Origin: Anaerococcus octavius
Lineage (GTDB): Bacteria > Bacillota > Clostridia > Tissierellales > Peptoniphilaceae
Assembly: GCF_900445265.1 (NCBI RefSeq)
Contig: NZ_UFTA01000002.1
Span: forward strand, 1,488,001 to 1,552,000
Length of the DNA stretch: 64,000 nt
Direction: 5' to 3'
Below the pieces are notes generated by a model, which was not told the origin of the DNA, did no database searches, and saw only the letters and a list, made by a program, of their open reading frames with translations. Position numbers and translations under genes: made by a program. This document shows, piece after piece, positions 25,373 to 34,620 of the stretch. The stretch's first letter is position 1. Every line of letters begins with the position of its first letter.

Positions 25373-27250
25373 ATGATCGAAACTAGAGCAAAACAGATTC
25401 TGGATTTTCTTACAACAGATTATAAGTTCCATACTTCTGAAGATATAGGGAAATCAGTGGGTTTGAGTTCAAAAAGTGCTCAAAAAGAAATTAATACTTT
25501 AAACTCTATTATATGTGATGAAGGGGCGATAATTAAATCGGAGCCAGGAAAAGGATACCAGTTTAAAATAACAAACAACTCAACTTTTAAAAGTTTTTTA
25601 AAGACTGATTGGTATAAATACGCTTACTATCACCATGAGAGCGGTAATAAGAAGTTAAGAATTGAGAGCATAATAAAATTAATGCTTTTTTCAAATTCTT
25701 ATTTGAAACAACAAGAACTTGCAGATATGTACTACGTCTCTCATTCGCAAATTAATAAAGACATTAAAGAAGTTAGAGATATCCTAAGAAATTATAATCT
25801 AAAGCTGATTAGCAAACCCTATTATGGTATGAAAGTAGTTGGAGAAGAAAAAAATATTAGACTCGCTTTAAGACATGAAATTGGAGAAGATCCAAATTTA
25901 TTTAGAAATGATGAGGATGAATTATTATTTAATACCATTCAAGAAGTTATTAATGGGATAGAATTTCCACAAACATTTTATATGCCCTATGCGAATTTTA
26001 AAAATTTGGTTGTTCACATTTATATTTCTATCTTGCGTATAAGCGAAGGTAAATATGTAAAAGTACCTGAAGAACTTTCCACGAGAGTAATATCATATGA
26101 AGAGTTTAGCATGGCAAATCTCATAGTTGCAAAACTTAGTAGTCAATTAGACTTAGATTTTCCAAAAGATGAAATCCTATATTTAACAATGCATATGATT
26201 ACTAAAAACTCTGTTACTAATTATGAGAAAGTATCCCCTGAAATCTCTGAAATCGCTCAGCAAATGATTGATGAAGTTTATGATGTTACAAAATATGATT
26301 TTAGATCCAACATAGATTTATTTTTTGCCTTATCCTTACACCTAGGTCCTCTAATTGAAAGAATAAGATACGGTTTAAACATGAAAAACCCTATCTTAGA
26401 TGATATAAAAGAAAATCAGGTTGCTTTCATGCTTGCAACAATTGCTGTTCAGCCTGTTAATAAAAGACTAAAAACTAAGCTTTCAGATGATGAAATAGGA
26501 TATATCGCTCTGCATATTGCTAGTGCAATGGATTATAACGTTGGTATAAAAAGAAACATATTGGTTGTATGCGGATCTGGGAATTCATCTGCACAGATGA
26601 TGAAAAGTCAGCTAGAAAGAAAATATAAAGATCAAATCGAAAATCTAACTTTAACAAATTTATCCAGATTAAAATTATATAAGCTTGATAACTTTGACTT
26701 TATAGTCTCATCTGTAGATATAAAAGAAAAAACAACAACCCCCATTGTATATGTTGATGTAATATTCAAGCAAAGAGATTTTGAAAATATTGATAATATC
26801 TTTAATAGGCAAACTTTAAATGAAATTGACAAGTTATTTTCAAATTCAATATTTTTAAAAGATATTGATGTTGATAGCATTGATCAAACAATTAATATAC
26901 TAGCAGATTATGCTTTTAAGAAAAGCAAACTAGAAAAAAATTATTTGATTGATCAGTTTAAAAAAAGAGAAGAGTTAGGTCCAACAGCATATATAAATGT
27001 AGCTATACCGCATATTTTAGATAAATATAGCAAGGAAAGCTTTTGTATAATACTAATTCCTAAAAATAAGATTTCGTGGGGTGAAGTAAATGTCAATCTA
27101 GTAATATCAATCTTTTTTGGCAATGATTTAAACTTTGAATCGAAATTTTTAGATAATTTGGGTAGATTTTTAAACAATGCAGAGTTAATTGAAAAATCTA
27201 CAAAATCAAATAATATAGAAGAATTTAAAAATATATTCCTAGAAAGTTAG
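25373..27250 (+). CDS. PRD-containing PTS-controlled transcriptional regulator (MtlR/LicR type)
   Basis: Start is the ATG at 25373 (MIETRAKQIL) with AAGGTGA upstream; a GTG nine bases earlier lies inside that site. 625 residues. Order of domains: HTH (~1-60), second HTH/Mga-like region (~85-150), PRD1 and PRD2 (~175-385), a IIB-like domain with Cys400 in VCGSGNSSAQ, and a C-terminal IIA domain of the fructose/mannitol type with His547 in VAIPHIL. Such proteins bind DNA or activate transcription according to phosphorylation of PRDs by HPr and EIIB. Being first in the operon, it most likely controls the downstream aldolase-PTS genes. Confidence 0.85.
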   Translation: MIETRAKQILDFLTTDYKFHTSEDIGKSVGLSSKSAQKEINTLNSIICDEGAIIKSEPGKGYQFKITNNSTFKSFLKTDWYKYAYYHHESGNKKLRIESIIKLMLFSNSYLKQQELADMYYVSHSQINKDIKEVRDILRNYNLKLISKPYYGMKVVGEEKNIRLALRHEIGEDPNLFRNDEDELLFNTIQEVINGIEFPQTFYMPYANFKNLVVHIYISILRISEGKYVKVPEELSTRVISYEEFSMANLIVAKLSSQLDLDFPKDEILYLTMHMITKNSVTNYEKVSPEISEIAQQMIDEVYDVTKYDFRSNIDLFFALSLHLGPLIERIRYGLNMKNPILDDIKENQVAFMLATIAVQPVNKRLKTKLSDDEIGYIALHIASAMDYNVGIKRNILVVCGSGNSSAQMMKSQLERKYKDQIENLTLTNLSRLKLYKLDNFDFIVSSVDIKEKTTTPIVYVDVIFKQRDFENIDNIFNRQTLNEIDKLFSNSIFLKDIDVDSIDQTINILADYAFKKSKLEKNYLIDQFKKREELGPTAYINVAIPHILDKYSKESFCIILIPKNKISWGEVNVNLVISIFFGNDLNFESKFLDNLGRFLNNAELIEKSTKSNNIEEFKNIFLES

Positions 27251-27258
27251 AGGTAAAA

Positions 27259-28092
27259 ATGTTAGTTAATTCAAAAAAAGCATTAGAAAAAGCAAAAAAA
27301 GAAAAATTTGCAATACCATCAACTAATTTTATCGATAATAACTCAGCAAGAGTATATGTAAATACAGCAGAAGAAAAAAATCTCCCATTGATACTATCTT
27401 ATGCTCAATCCCATGCTGATATCCTATCATTAGAAGAAGCTGCTACATTCGGAAAATATTTAGCAGAAGAATCTAAAGCACCAGTAATACTACATCTAGA
27501 TCATGGTCAAGATAAAGAGACAGTGTACAAAGCCATAGATTTAGGATTTAGTTCAGTAATGATAGATGCATCAGAAAAGCCATTTGAAGAAAATATTACA
27601 ATCACCAAAGAAATAGTAGATTATGCACATAAACATAATATAACAGTAGAAGCAGAGTTAGGCCATGTTGGCGCAAACGATAAATCAGAAGCTTCCCAAA
27701 TAACAGATTCAATATACACAGAAACCAAAGACGTAAAAGAATTTGCTGAAATAACAGGAGTAGATTCCTTAGCAATATCAATAGGAACCGCACATGGTCT
27801 TTACAAAGGTGAACCAAAAATAAACTTTGAAAGATTAAAAGAAATAGACGAATTAGTAGATATACCATTAGTTTTACATGGAGGATCTTCCTCTGGAGAT
27901 GAAAACCTAAATAAATGTGCAAGAAATGGAATATCCAAAATAAATATATATACAGACTTCGTAACAGCAGCCTACAATACAATAAAAGAAGGAAGCTTTA
28001 AAAACTATATTGAAATGAAATATGCAGCAGATAAAGCAATGAAGAAAGTCTTGGAACACTACTACGAAGTATTCGAAACAAAAAGCATATAA
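27259..28092 (+). CDS. Class II fructose/tagatose-bisphosphate-type aldolase
   Basis: Zinc-dependent class II aldolase of 277 residues. HLDHG (79-83) supplies the catalytic Asp and a zinc His; EAELGHVG (131-138), GTAHGLYKG and LHGGSSSG supply the other metal and phosphate contacts. It splits a ketose 1,6-bisphosphate (or related ketose phosphate) to DHAP plus an aldehyde. The family contains FbaA, GatY/KbaY and others; substrate cannot be told from sequence. It lies 8 bases after the regulator and is followed by a TIM-like isomerase, YjbQ and a galactitol-type PTS, so it probably acts on the sugar phosphate brought in there. Confidence 0.85.
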   Translation: MLVNSKKALEKAKKEKFAIPSTNFIDNNSARVYVNTAEEKNLPLILSYAQSHADILSLEEAATFGKYLAEESKAPVILHLDHGQDKETVYKAIDLGFSSVMIDASEKPFEENITITKEIVDYAHKHNITVEAELGHVGANDKSEASQITDSIYTETKDVKEFAEITGVDSLAISIGTAHGLYKGEPKINFERLKEIDELVDIPLVLHGGSSSGDENLNKCARNGISKINIYTDFVTAAYNTIKEGSFKNYIEMKYAADKAMKKVLEHYYEVFETKSI

Positions 28093-28110
28093 AAAGATAC
28101 GGAGAAAAAA

Positions 28111-28809
28111 ATGAATGAGAAAATAAAAAAACCATTTTTCATATTCAATCCAAAATCATATCTATATGGAAAAGAATTATACGATTTAGTAGAAGTTGCA
28201 GAAGAATTAGCAAGAGAATATGAAGAAAAAATATCAATATTAGTCACAGGCCCTTTTGCAGATCTTTCAAATATGGTAAAGATTACAGAAAAAGTAAAAA
28301 TATCAGCTCAACATATGGACGGAATAGAACTTGGAAGAGGTATGGGATATATAACAGCAGAATCACTAGCTAATATAGGAGTTAAAGCAACATTCCTAAA
28401 CCATGCAGAACACCAACAAACACTTTCTGAATTATCAAAATCTATAAAAAGATCAAAAGAAAATAATATATCAACAATAGTTTGTGCAGATAGTCTAGAA
28501 GAAGCAAAAGCAATAGCAAAATTAGACCCAGAAGTTATACTTTGTGAACCAAGTGAACTAATAGGAACAGGCAAAGTTAGTGATGAAAGCTACATTAAAA
28601 AAACAAATACAGCAATAAGAGAAGTAAACGAAGAAATTTTGGTAATGCAAGCAGCAGGCATAAGCACAGCGGATGATGTATATAGAACAATTTCTCTAGG
28701 TGCAGACGGGACAGGATGTACAAGTGGCATAGTAAAAGCAGAAAATCCAAAACAAATGCTAAAAGATATGATAGAAGCGTGTGTAAAAGCATATGAGGAG
28801 AGACAATGA
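28111..28809 (+). CDS. Triosephosphate isomerase family protein
   Basis: A 232-residue TIM barrel resembling the small archaeal-type triosephosphate isomerases rather than the 250-residue bacterial form. The catalytic set is present: Asn13 and Lys15 in FNPKSY, His98 in FLNHAEH, Glu146 in LCEPSELIGTGK, and the phosphate-binding GADGTGCTSG near 200. It could be a second TpiA converting DHAP from the neighbouring aldolase, or an isomerase for another ketose phosphate such as the tetrulose-phosphate isomerases (LerI/DerI group). It precedes YjbQ, whose start overlaps its stop by 4 bases. Confidence 0.75.
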   Translation: MNEKIKKPFFIFNPKSYLYGKELYDLVEVAEELAREYEEKISILVTGPFADLSNMVKITEKVKISAQHMDGIELGRGMGYITAESLANIGVKATFLNHAEHQQTLSELSKSIKRSKENNISTIVCADSLEEAKAIAKLDPEVILCEPSELIGTGKVSDESYIKKTNTAIREVNEEILVMQAAGISTADDVYRTISLGADGTGCTSGIVKAENPKQMLKDMIEACVKAYEERQ

Positions 28810-29324
28810 CTTATATAAAAACAATAGACCTACAGTCAAAAGGCAATGAACCCACCTATCTAAATATCACTGAAGAAGTAAAAGAAGCCATAGCTTATAG
28901 CAAAATAGAAAATGGAATATGCGTAGTAGTAAGTCCACATACAACCTGCTCAGTATTTTTTGAAGAATATGCCCATGATGTAAATGAAAACGGGCTAGAA
29001 TCCCTCCAAGAAGACCTAAATAATGTTTTAAGAAAAATAATACCAGATCATGATAGTGCAGATAAATATATTTATCCAGGAGAAGATCACTATAAAGCAG
29101 TAGAATCATGGTCAAATGCAGAAAAATACCTCCCAAATGGAGATAGGTCAGCATTATGGAATGGAGACGCACATTTAAAGTCAACAATATTAGGATCAAG
29201 TGAAACATTTGTAGTAGAAGATGGAAAATTAGGAGTAGGGACTACAGGATATATTTATTTTGTAGACTTTGATACAACAAGACCTAGAGATAGAAAATGT
29301 AAAATTGTAATATTAGGGGATTAA
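28806..29324 (+). CDS. YjbQ family protein (UPF0047)
   Basis: A 172-residue protein of the YjbQ/UPF0047 family, recognisable by VVSPHTTCSVFFEEY, the C-terminal LGVGTTGYIYFVDFDT and the DGDAHLKSTILGSS-type stretch (here WNGDAHLKSTIL). Members form trimers, and an E. coli homologue has weak thiamine-phosphate synthase activity. Here it is inside a sugar PTS operon between a TIM-like isomerase and PTS IIA, with a 4-base overlap to the former. That suggests a role in sugar phosphate metabolism, which would be new for the family. Extra residues near 85-110 make it longer than E. coli YjbQ (about 138). Confidence 0.85.
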   Translation: MTYIKTIDLQSKGNEPTYLNITEEVKEAIAYSKIENGICVVVSPHTTCSVFFEEYAHDVNENGLESLQEDLNNVLRKIIPDHDSADKYIYPGEDHYKAVESWSNAEKYLPNGDRSALWNGDAHLKSTILGSSETFVVEDGKLGVGTTGYIYFVDFDTTRPRDRKCKIVILGD

Positions 29325-29331
29325 AATAAAA

Positions 29332-29805
29332 ATGTTAAATGAAGATAGTTTAAAAATCATAGGAGAAAAAACAGACAAAGAATTTATTGATAATTATGAT
29401 GCAATAAATCAAACAGCAAAAATATTATTAAACAAAGGCTTAGTTAAAGAATCATATATTGAAGCAATAAAGAAACGTGAAGAATCTTTTCCTACTGGAT
29501 TAAAATTTGAAAATTATGGGATAGCAATCCCCCATACCGACCCTGAACATGTAATTAATGAAGCAATACTTATAAACATTTTAGAAAAGCCAGTTAAATT
29601 TGAGCAGATGGCATCAGAAGGATTATACACAGATGTAAATATAATTGTTATGCTTGCAATTAAGAACAAGGAAAACCAAGTACCATATTTACAAGCATTG
29701 ATAGAGCTTTTTCAAGATAAAGAGAAAGTCAACACACTCTTAGAATGTAAGAATGATGATATAATAGAAGAAACATTTAATAAATATTTAAAGGAGAGCA
29801 TATAA
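29332..29805 (+). CDS. PTS EIIA, galactitol/fructose-type
   Basis: A 157-residue IIA domain (PTS_EIIA_2 family) with the phosphoryl-accepting His68 in GIAIPHTDPEHV, a motif close to that of GatA. It takes phosphate from HPr and passes it to the adjacent IIB. It lies 7 bases after yjbQ and directly abuts the IIB gene. No strong ribosome binding site precedes the ATG. Confidence 0.88.
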   Translation: MLNEDSLKIIGEKTDKEFIDNYDAINQTAKILLNKGLVKESYIEAIKKREESFPTGLKFENYGIAIPHTDPEHVINEAILINILEKPVKFEQMASEGLYTDVNIIVMLAIKNKENQVPYLQALIELFQDKEKVNTLLECKNDDIIEETFNKYLKESI

Positions 29806-30090
29806 ATGAAAAAAATATTAGTAGCATGTGGAGCAGGAATAGCAACATCAACAGCAGTAATTACAAAGATTAAAAATCTATTAGATCAAAATGGATATGA
29901 AAATCAATATACAATCAAACAATGTAAAATCAGTGAAACACCAAGCTTATCTGATAATGCGGATTTTCTAATAGCAACCACCGCTAAACCTAGCAACTTA
30001 AATTGTGATTTTATTTCTGGTGTTCCTTTTTTAACAGGAATGGGAAAAGAAGCCACAGAAAAAGAGATATTAGATTTAATGAAAAAATAA
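29806..30090 (+). CDS. PTS EIIB, galactitol-type
   Basis: A 94-residue IIB domain of the lactose/galactitol group. The phosphorylated Cys8 is in VACGAGIATST at the N-terminus. AAGGAGAGC precedes the ATG. It is positioned between the matching IIA and IIC, as in gatABC. Confidence 0.9.
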   Translation: MKKILVACGAGIATSTAVITKIKNLLDQNGYENQYTIKQCKISETPSLSDNADFLIATTAKPSNLNCDFISGVPFLTGMGKEATEKEILDLMKK

Positions 30091-30100
30091 AGGAGCATAT

Positions 30101-31462
30101 ATGAGTTATATAGTTGGATTTTTCGACCGGCTCCAAGGTCTTGGAGTTTCAGTATTTATGCCACTTGTAATCCTCGTTTTAGGTTTGATTTTTGGATTAG
30201 GATTTTCTAAAAGTTTAAAAGCAGGACTTACAGTAGGCATTGGTTTTGTTGGATTAAACCTTGTAATCAATCAGTTATTAGGTACTTCTTTATCACCAGC
30301 CGTTCAAGCAATGGTAGAAAAATATAACTTAGCCTTGTCAGTAATAGATGTTGGCTGGCCAGCTGCTGCTGCCATTGCTTTAGGATCTCAAATAGGGGTT
30401 CTAATTATACCAGTCGGAGTTTTAGTTAATTTTCTAATGCTTTTAACAAATACAACTCAAACTCTTAACGTCGATATATGGAACTACTGGCACTTCGCTT
30501 TTACAGGAGCACTAACAGCAATCTATACAGGAAGTTTTGCTGTTGGAATGATAGCTGCAATAATAAATATGATTATAATAATGGTCTTAGCAGATATTAC
30601 CGCGGGAAAAGTAGAAGAGTCTTTGGGCATACCAGGAGTATCATTACCACATGGTTTCTCTACCGCATATGCACCAATTGCTATGGCTTTTAACTGGCTT
30701 ATAGATAAAATTCCAGGAGTTCGTGATATTGATTTTAATTTTGAAAATTTAAGAGAAAAAATTGGTATTCTTGGAGAACCAATGATGATAGGATCTATTA
30801 TTGGTTTAGTAATAGGAATCGTTGCTGGTTATGATGTTGCAGGAGTATTAGGACTTGGAGTATCACTTGGAGCAGTTTTAGTTCTAATTCCAAAAATGGC
30901 AGCAATGTTAATGGAGGGTCTAGAACCAATCAGCGAAGCTGCTGGTGAATTTATAAAAAAACGTTTTTCTAATAGGGGAAAAATGTATATAGGTCTTGAC
31001 TCAGCAATAGGAGTTGGTCATCCAGTAACTTTAACTATAGCTTATTTATTGATGCCTCTTGCCCTTATTCTTGCAATAGCTTTACCAGGCAATAAAGTTA
31101 TGCCATTTACAGATTTATCTGTACTACCATTTATGATTCTTTTAATAGCTCCAATTGTAAATAATAATGGATTTAGAACCTTACTTATTGGTATAATTTT
31201 CTTAATATTTGGATTATATATTTCAACAGACCTAGCTCCGCTAATAACGCAAGCAGCTATGAACGTTGGCTTTCAAATGCCAGAAGGTGCTAATATGATT
31301 TCATGTATCAGTGATGGAGCAAGTCCTCTAACATGGGCACTAGTAAATGTAAATAGATTTGGAACAATAGGTATAGTTCTTGTTTCAATATTTGCTATAG
31401 CATTAGCCTTATGGAATAGAAAAAGAATCATCAAAGAAGCTAATGAATTAGAAAATAATTAA
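30101..31462 (+). CDS. PTS EIIC, galactitol-type permease
   Basis: A 453-residue membrane permease of the GatC family with about 11 hydrophobic helices. Motifs include GVSVFMPLVILVLGLIFG, DVGWPAAAAIALGSQIG, GLDSAIGVGHPVT and the late CISDGASPLTWALVNVNR. AAGGAG precedes the ATG. No gatD-like dehydrogenase or tagatose-6-phosphate kinase is in the operon, so classical galactitol use is not supported; the imported substrate is open. Confidence 0.9.
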   Translation: MSYIVGFFDRLQGLGVSVFMPLVILVLGLIFGLGFSKSLKAGLTVGIGFVGLNLVINQLLGTSLSPAVQAMVEKYNLALSVIDVGWPAAAAIALGSQIGVLIIPVGVLVNFLMLLTNTTQTLNVDIWNYWHFAFTGALTAIYTGSFAVGMIAAIINMIIIMVLADITAGKVEESLGIPGVSLPHGFSTAYAPIAMAFNWLIDKIPGVRDIDFNFENLREKIGILGEPMMIGSIIGLVIGIVAGYDVAGVLGLGVSLGAVLVLIPKMAAMLMEGLEPISEAAGEFIKKRFSNRGKMYIGLDSAIGVGHPVTLTIAYLLMPLALILAIALPGNKVMPFTDLSVLPFMILLIAPIVNNNGFRTLLIGIIFLIFGLYISTDLAPLITQAAMNVGFQMPEGANMISCISDGASPLTWALVNVNRFGTIGIVLVSIFAIALALWNRKRIIKEANELENN

Positions 31463-31464
31463 TT

Positions 31465-31884
31465 ATGTGTTATAGTTATAATTCCAAAAGTTATAATTTT
31501 GATATTTATATTATGGGATATATTTATCTAGCTTTTGCTATAATATCTTCATTTTTAATTATCAAGCAAACTTACACAATTCTAGCCATATTAGCTTTCA
31601 TTGTATCAATATATAATTTTAATAATAGAATCATTGGCAAAAAACATCCATATAAAATCTGCTTTAATGATAAGTCTATAGAGTTTTATTCAAAAGATAA
31701 GATGACTAGTTTTGAGTATAAAAATATAAAAAAATTCTATTTAAAACAATATTCAATAGATGTTGAAACTTATTTGTGGATTCAAACTATTGATAATCAA
31801 AAATATAAGTTTTATATTAACTTATCAAAATTTGAAAATAATAATCAACTATTAGAGGAGTTATTAAAATTAAAAACTAACTAA
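31465..31884 (+). CDS. Small membrane protein with PH-like domain, unknown
   Basis: A 139-residue protein two bases downstream of the IIC gene with no obvious ribosome binding site, so translation may be coupled. It has a hydrophobic hairpin at residues ~17-52 followed by a beta-rich soluble domain (~58-139) of alternating Lys/Tyr/Phe strands that resembles a bacterial PH-like domain. I cannot name the family. It ends the operon; a strong terminator follows its stop. The start could be the internal Met at residue 17. Confidence 0.5.
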   Translation: MCYSYNSKSYNFDIYIMGYIYLAFAIISSFLIIKQTYTILAILAFIVSIYNFNNRIIGKKHPYKICFNDKSIEFYSKDKMTSFEYKNIKKFYLKQYSIDVETYLWIQTIDNQKYKFYINLSKFENNNQLLEELLKLKTN

Positions 31885-31919
31885 CAAAAAAGCAAGGAAA
31901 AATATTCCTTGCTTTTTTT
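31885..31919. terminator. Bidirectional terminator
   Basis: AAAAAAGCAAGGAA / TTCCTTGCTTTTTT stem with a 5-base loop between convergent genes, followed by T tracts in both directions. Confidence 0.9.
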
Positions 31920-32643
31920 ATCCCCCAAGACAAACAAATCTAATCAAATCAATTATAAAGTGTGTTGTAATTGAACTTGTTAGGTCTAATTTTTTTTGAA
32001 GGATTGCTAGTGGCATTGCAAAAACAATCCAAGCTCCAATCAAGTTTCTTATATCAAATCCATGGGCTATTGCGTGTGGAAGGGTCATTAGTGCGTAAAT
32101 CAAAATTTTATCTACAATATTTTTTTCCTTATCTCTTAAAATATAAATGCTAAGGGCATATAAAATAAATCTAAAGCTGATTTCTTCCATGATTCCTGCT
32201 TGTAGGCCAATGAGAAGTGGGGTGATTGTTGGGTCCTTTATTTTAATTTCCGCTCCACCTAAATTTATAAATCCTAGAATTAGGCCAAGTGCTATTGCAA
32301 TTATCAAACTTTTTTTCCAATTTTTACTTAAAAGTTTATCCCATCCTAAAAAGTTTTTAAAAACTGTTACAGCTCCTAAATATGTAATAAAAATAATGAC
32401 AAATAAGGCAATGGCAAGCAAAGATTTTTCTATAAAAATGATGTTAAGTGAACCAAGGGATGACATAATTGCTGCTACTATTAAATCTTTTTTTGTCAGT
32501 TTATCCTTATTTTTAATCAATAAATAAATTGCAGCAATAATTATCCCTAAAAATAAGGGAGCAAAAAATTTTACAGCAAAAGAGCTTAAAAGTATAAAAA
32601 TAATTGTAATAAAAAATAATTTTAATCTCTGACTTTTCACCAA
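31918..32643 (-). CDS. CPBP family intramembrane metalloprotease
   Basis: A 241-residue integral membrane protein with about eight hydrophobic helices. The CPBP motifs are all present: EEISFR (Glu153, Glu154, Arg158), PHAIAH and THFIID. These are the putative zinc-binding residues of the CAAX prenyl-protease/bacteriocin-processing family. The physiological role is unknown; some homologues confer bacteriocin immunity, but no bacteriocin gene is visible nearby. Single gene, terminated by the shared hairpin. Confidence 0.85.
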   Translation of the reverse strand: MVKSQRLKLFFITIIFILLSSFAVKFFAPLFLGIIIAAIYLLIKNKDKLTKKDLIVAAIMSSLGSLNIIFIEKSLLAIALFVIIFITYLGAVTVFKNFLGWDKLLSKNWKKSLIIAIALGLILGFINLGGAEIKIKDPTITPLLIGLQAGIMEEISFRFILYALSIYILRDKEKNIVDKILIYALMTLPHAIAHGFDIRNLIGAWIVFAMPLAILQKKLDLTSSITTHFIIDLIRFVCLGG

Positions 32644-32678
32644 ATAACCTCCAAAACATTTTTCACCTACATTTTAGC

Positions 32679-32713
32679 AAAAAAATACCAGCCCATAAAG
32701 TAGTGGGCTGGTA
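32679..32713 (-). terminator. Terminator of the mtlA-mtlD-nagB operon
   Basis: TACCAGCCCA / TGGGCTGGTA, a 10-bp stem with an 8-base loop, followed by a T tract on the minus strand, just after nagB. Confidence 0.9.
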
Positions 32714-32724
32714 GGATTTATTTC

Positions 32725-33447
32725 TTAGCCATTATAAGCTTCTTCATCAACAAATAAATATACATTTGGATGTAGTTTAAGGAAGCTTGCAGGGAATTGT
32801 GGGTAAATCTTATCTTCTTCTAGTAATCTTTTTACTGCATCGTGTTTATTTTTTCCACTTGCCATTACTACTAGTGTTTTAGCATTGAATGCATCTCCCA
32901 TCCCCATTGATACTGCGTATTTTGGTACCTCATCTTCGCTATCAAAAAATCTTGAATTTGCTTTTATTGTTTCATCTGTTAATTTTATAATTGATGTTCT
33001 TTGATTTAGTTTCTCATCTGGTTCATTGAATGCCACATGTCCATTTGGTCCTATTCCTAAAACTTGAATATCACGTGGTCCAAAGTTATCTAAAAGTTCA
33101 TCATATTCTTTTGCATATTTTTCATCTGCTTCTGGTGCAAATGGTAGATGTGTCTTACTTTTATCAATATCTACATGGTCAAATAGTCTATCGTTCATGA
33201 AATATTGATATGATTGATCGTTTTGTTTATCAATTCCTACATATTCGTCAAGATTTACTGAGCTTGCGTATTTAAAGTTGATTTCACCTTCTTTGTTTGC
33301 TTTTATAAGATTTTTATAAAGACCTTCTGGTGTTGAGCCTGTTGCAAGACCAAATTTAAGTTGTGGTTTTTCTTGCATAAGACTAATTACTAAATCTGCT
33401 GCTTTTCTGCTCATTTCATCGTAATCTTTTGCTACTATTACTCTCAT
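32725..33447 (-). CDS. nagB: Glucosamine-6-phosphate deaminase
   Basis: A 240-residue enzyme that converts glucosamine-6-phosphate to fructose-6-phosphate and ammonia. LATGSTPEGLY, VNLDEYVG, LGIGPNGHVAFNEP and ATLGVG-like GMGDAF regions match NagB; the catalytic Asp and His are in VNLDEY and GHVAF. It is the third gene after mtlA and mtlD, 15 bases after mtlD. That location ties hexosamine breakdown to mannitol induction or simply channels both into fructose-6-phosphate. The usual partner nagA is not in the window. Confidence 0.95.
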   Translation of the reverse strand: MRVIVAKDYDEMSRKAADLVISLMQEKPQLKFGLATGSTPEGLYKNLIKANKEGEINFKYASSVNLDEYVGIDKQNDQSYQYFMNDRLFDHVDIDKSKTHLPFAPEADEKYAKEYDELLDNFGPRDIQVLGIGPNGHVAFNEPDEKLNQRTSIIKLTDETIKANSRFFDSEDEVPKYAVSMGMGDAFNAKTLVVMASGKNKHDAVKRLLEEDKIYPQFPASFLKLHPNVYLFVDEEAYNG

Positions 33448-33462
33448 TTTTCCCCCTATATA

Positions 33463-34617
33463 TTATATCTTTTCATATTCTGAGACTATTTTATCAAATA
33501 ATTCTTTTCTTTTGTCTTCTTTAATACCTGTATATTTTTCAATAGCATCTTTAATTGAATTTTCTTTTATAAATTCATTTATCTCTTGAGCTTTTTCATC
33601 AGTTGCTTCATCATATTTGAAAGCATAAGCTATTGCTTTTGCCAAGTTCTCAAATGGCATATTATTATCATATGCTTTTATTGCTGGTGCTACCAGTCTA
33701 TCTTTTTCTCCTAGTTTTCTAACTGGATCACGTCCCACCCTTTCAATAGTATCATGGGAGGCTGTTTTTAAAAATCTATTTAATTTGCTTTCTTTAAATT
33801 TTTCTAGCTCATCCTTATCAAGGCCGTGTTCTTTTACTAAAACATCGCCAGATTCTGTCATAAGATTTTTTACATCCGCTAAAATTTCTGGGTCATCAAA
33901 AGCTTCATTCATCATCTCATAGCCTTTGTTGTAACCAAAATAACTTGTTGCCGCATGGGCTCCATTTACTAGAAATAATTTTCTTTCTAGCATTTTATCG
34001 ATGTCATCTGTATATTCTGCATCTTTTACTGGTTTTGAGTTTGGATCAGAAAGTTTTGTTTGCTCAATTACAGCTTCAAAATCATCGGAAATTTCTACAA
34101 CTGGCTTGCCATCCACTTCTTTATTTTGAACAATTCTATCTGTTACAGTATTTGGAAAGGTTGCTATTTCTTCAATTTGTTCAGCACTTAAGGTAGAGTT
34201 TTTTATAATATCTTCTTTTAAAATATCACTTGCTCTATAAGCATTTTCAAAGGCCATAATGTTTACTTTTTTGTCATCTGGATATTTTCTCTCTAGCCCT
34301 TTTGCAATTATCTTTGAAGTAGAATCTAGGTTTTCTACCCTAACTGATGTTGTGATTATCTCTGCTTCGGTTATTTTTTCATAAATTTTTTCTAAATCTT
34401 CATCATTTGTAGAGCATAGAGCTGAAACATTATCAATCTTTTTACTTTCAAAATCATGATCAGATAATTCTACTGTGTAATATCCGTCTTCATTTATTCT
34501 ATCAACTATTGGTTGGTAAACATCTACAAAAAGCACATGATAATCAGAATCGTGGAGGACTTTTCCTAAAAGTCCCCTACCGATTGCTCCTGCTCCAAAT
34601 TGTATGGCTAATTTCAT
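33463..34617 (-). CDS. mtlD: Mannitol-1-phosphate 5-dehydrogenase
   Basis: NAD-dependent polyol dehydrogenase of 384 residues that oxidises mannitol-1-phosphate to fructose-6-phosphate. The N-terminal Rossmann motif is FGAGAIGRGLLG (residues 7-18), TSVRVENL and a KLFLVNGAHAA-type substrate stretch (with the catalytic Lys near 213) follow, and the C-terminal helical domain includes HDTIERVGRDP. It starts 3 bases after the mtlA stop, so the transcript is mtlA-mtlD-nagB. Confidence 0.95.
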   Translation of the reverse strand: MKLAIQFGAGAIGRGLLGKVLHDSDYHVLFVDVYQPIVDRINEDGYYTVELSDHDFESKKIDNVSALCSTNDEDLEKIYEKITEAEIITTSVRVENLDSTSKIIAKGLERKYPDDKKVNIMAFENAYRASDILKEDIIKNSTLSAEQIEEIATFPNTVTDRIVQNKEVDGKPVVEISDDFEAVIEQTKLSDPNSKPVKDAEYTDDIDKMLERKLFLVNGAHAATSYFGYNKGYEMMNEAFDDPEILADVKNLMTESGDVLVKEHGLDKDELEKFKESKLNRFLKTASHDTIERVGRDPVRKLGEKDRLVAPAIKAYDNNMPFENLAKAIAYAFKYDEATDEKAQEINEFIKENSIKDAIEKYTGIKEDKRKELFDKIVSEYEKI

Positions 34618-34620
34618 TTT

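Noticed and set aside
27602-27982. Leucine-rich 126-codon minus-strand frame
   Set aside because: Shadow of the aldolase gene; poly-Leu arises from reverse-complemented AAG/GAA-rich codons.
29332-31462. Calling the permease galactitol-specific (gatABC)
   Set aside because: Family match is good but GatD and the 6-phosphate kinase are missing, so substrate is left open.
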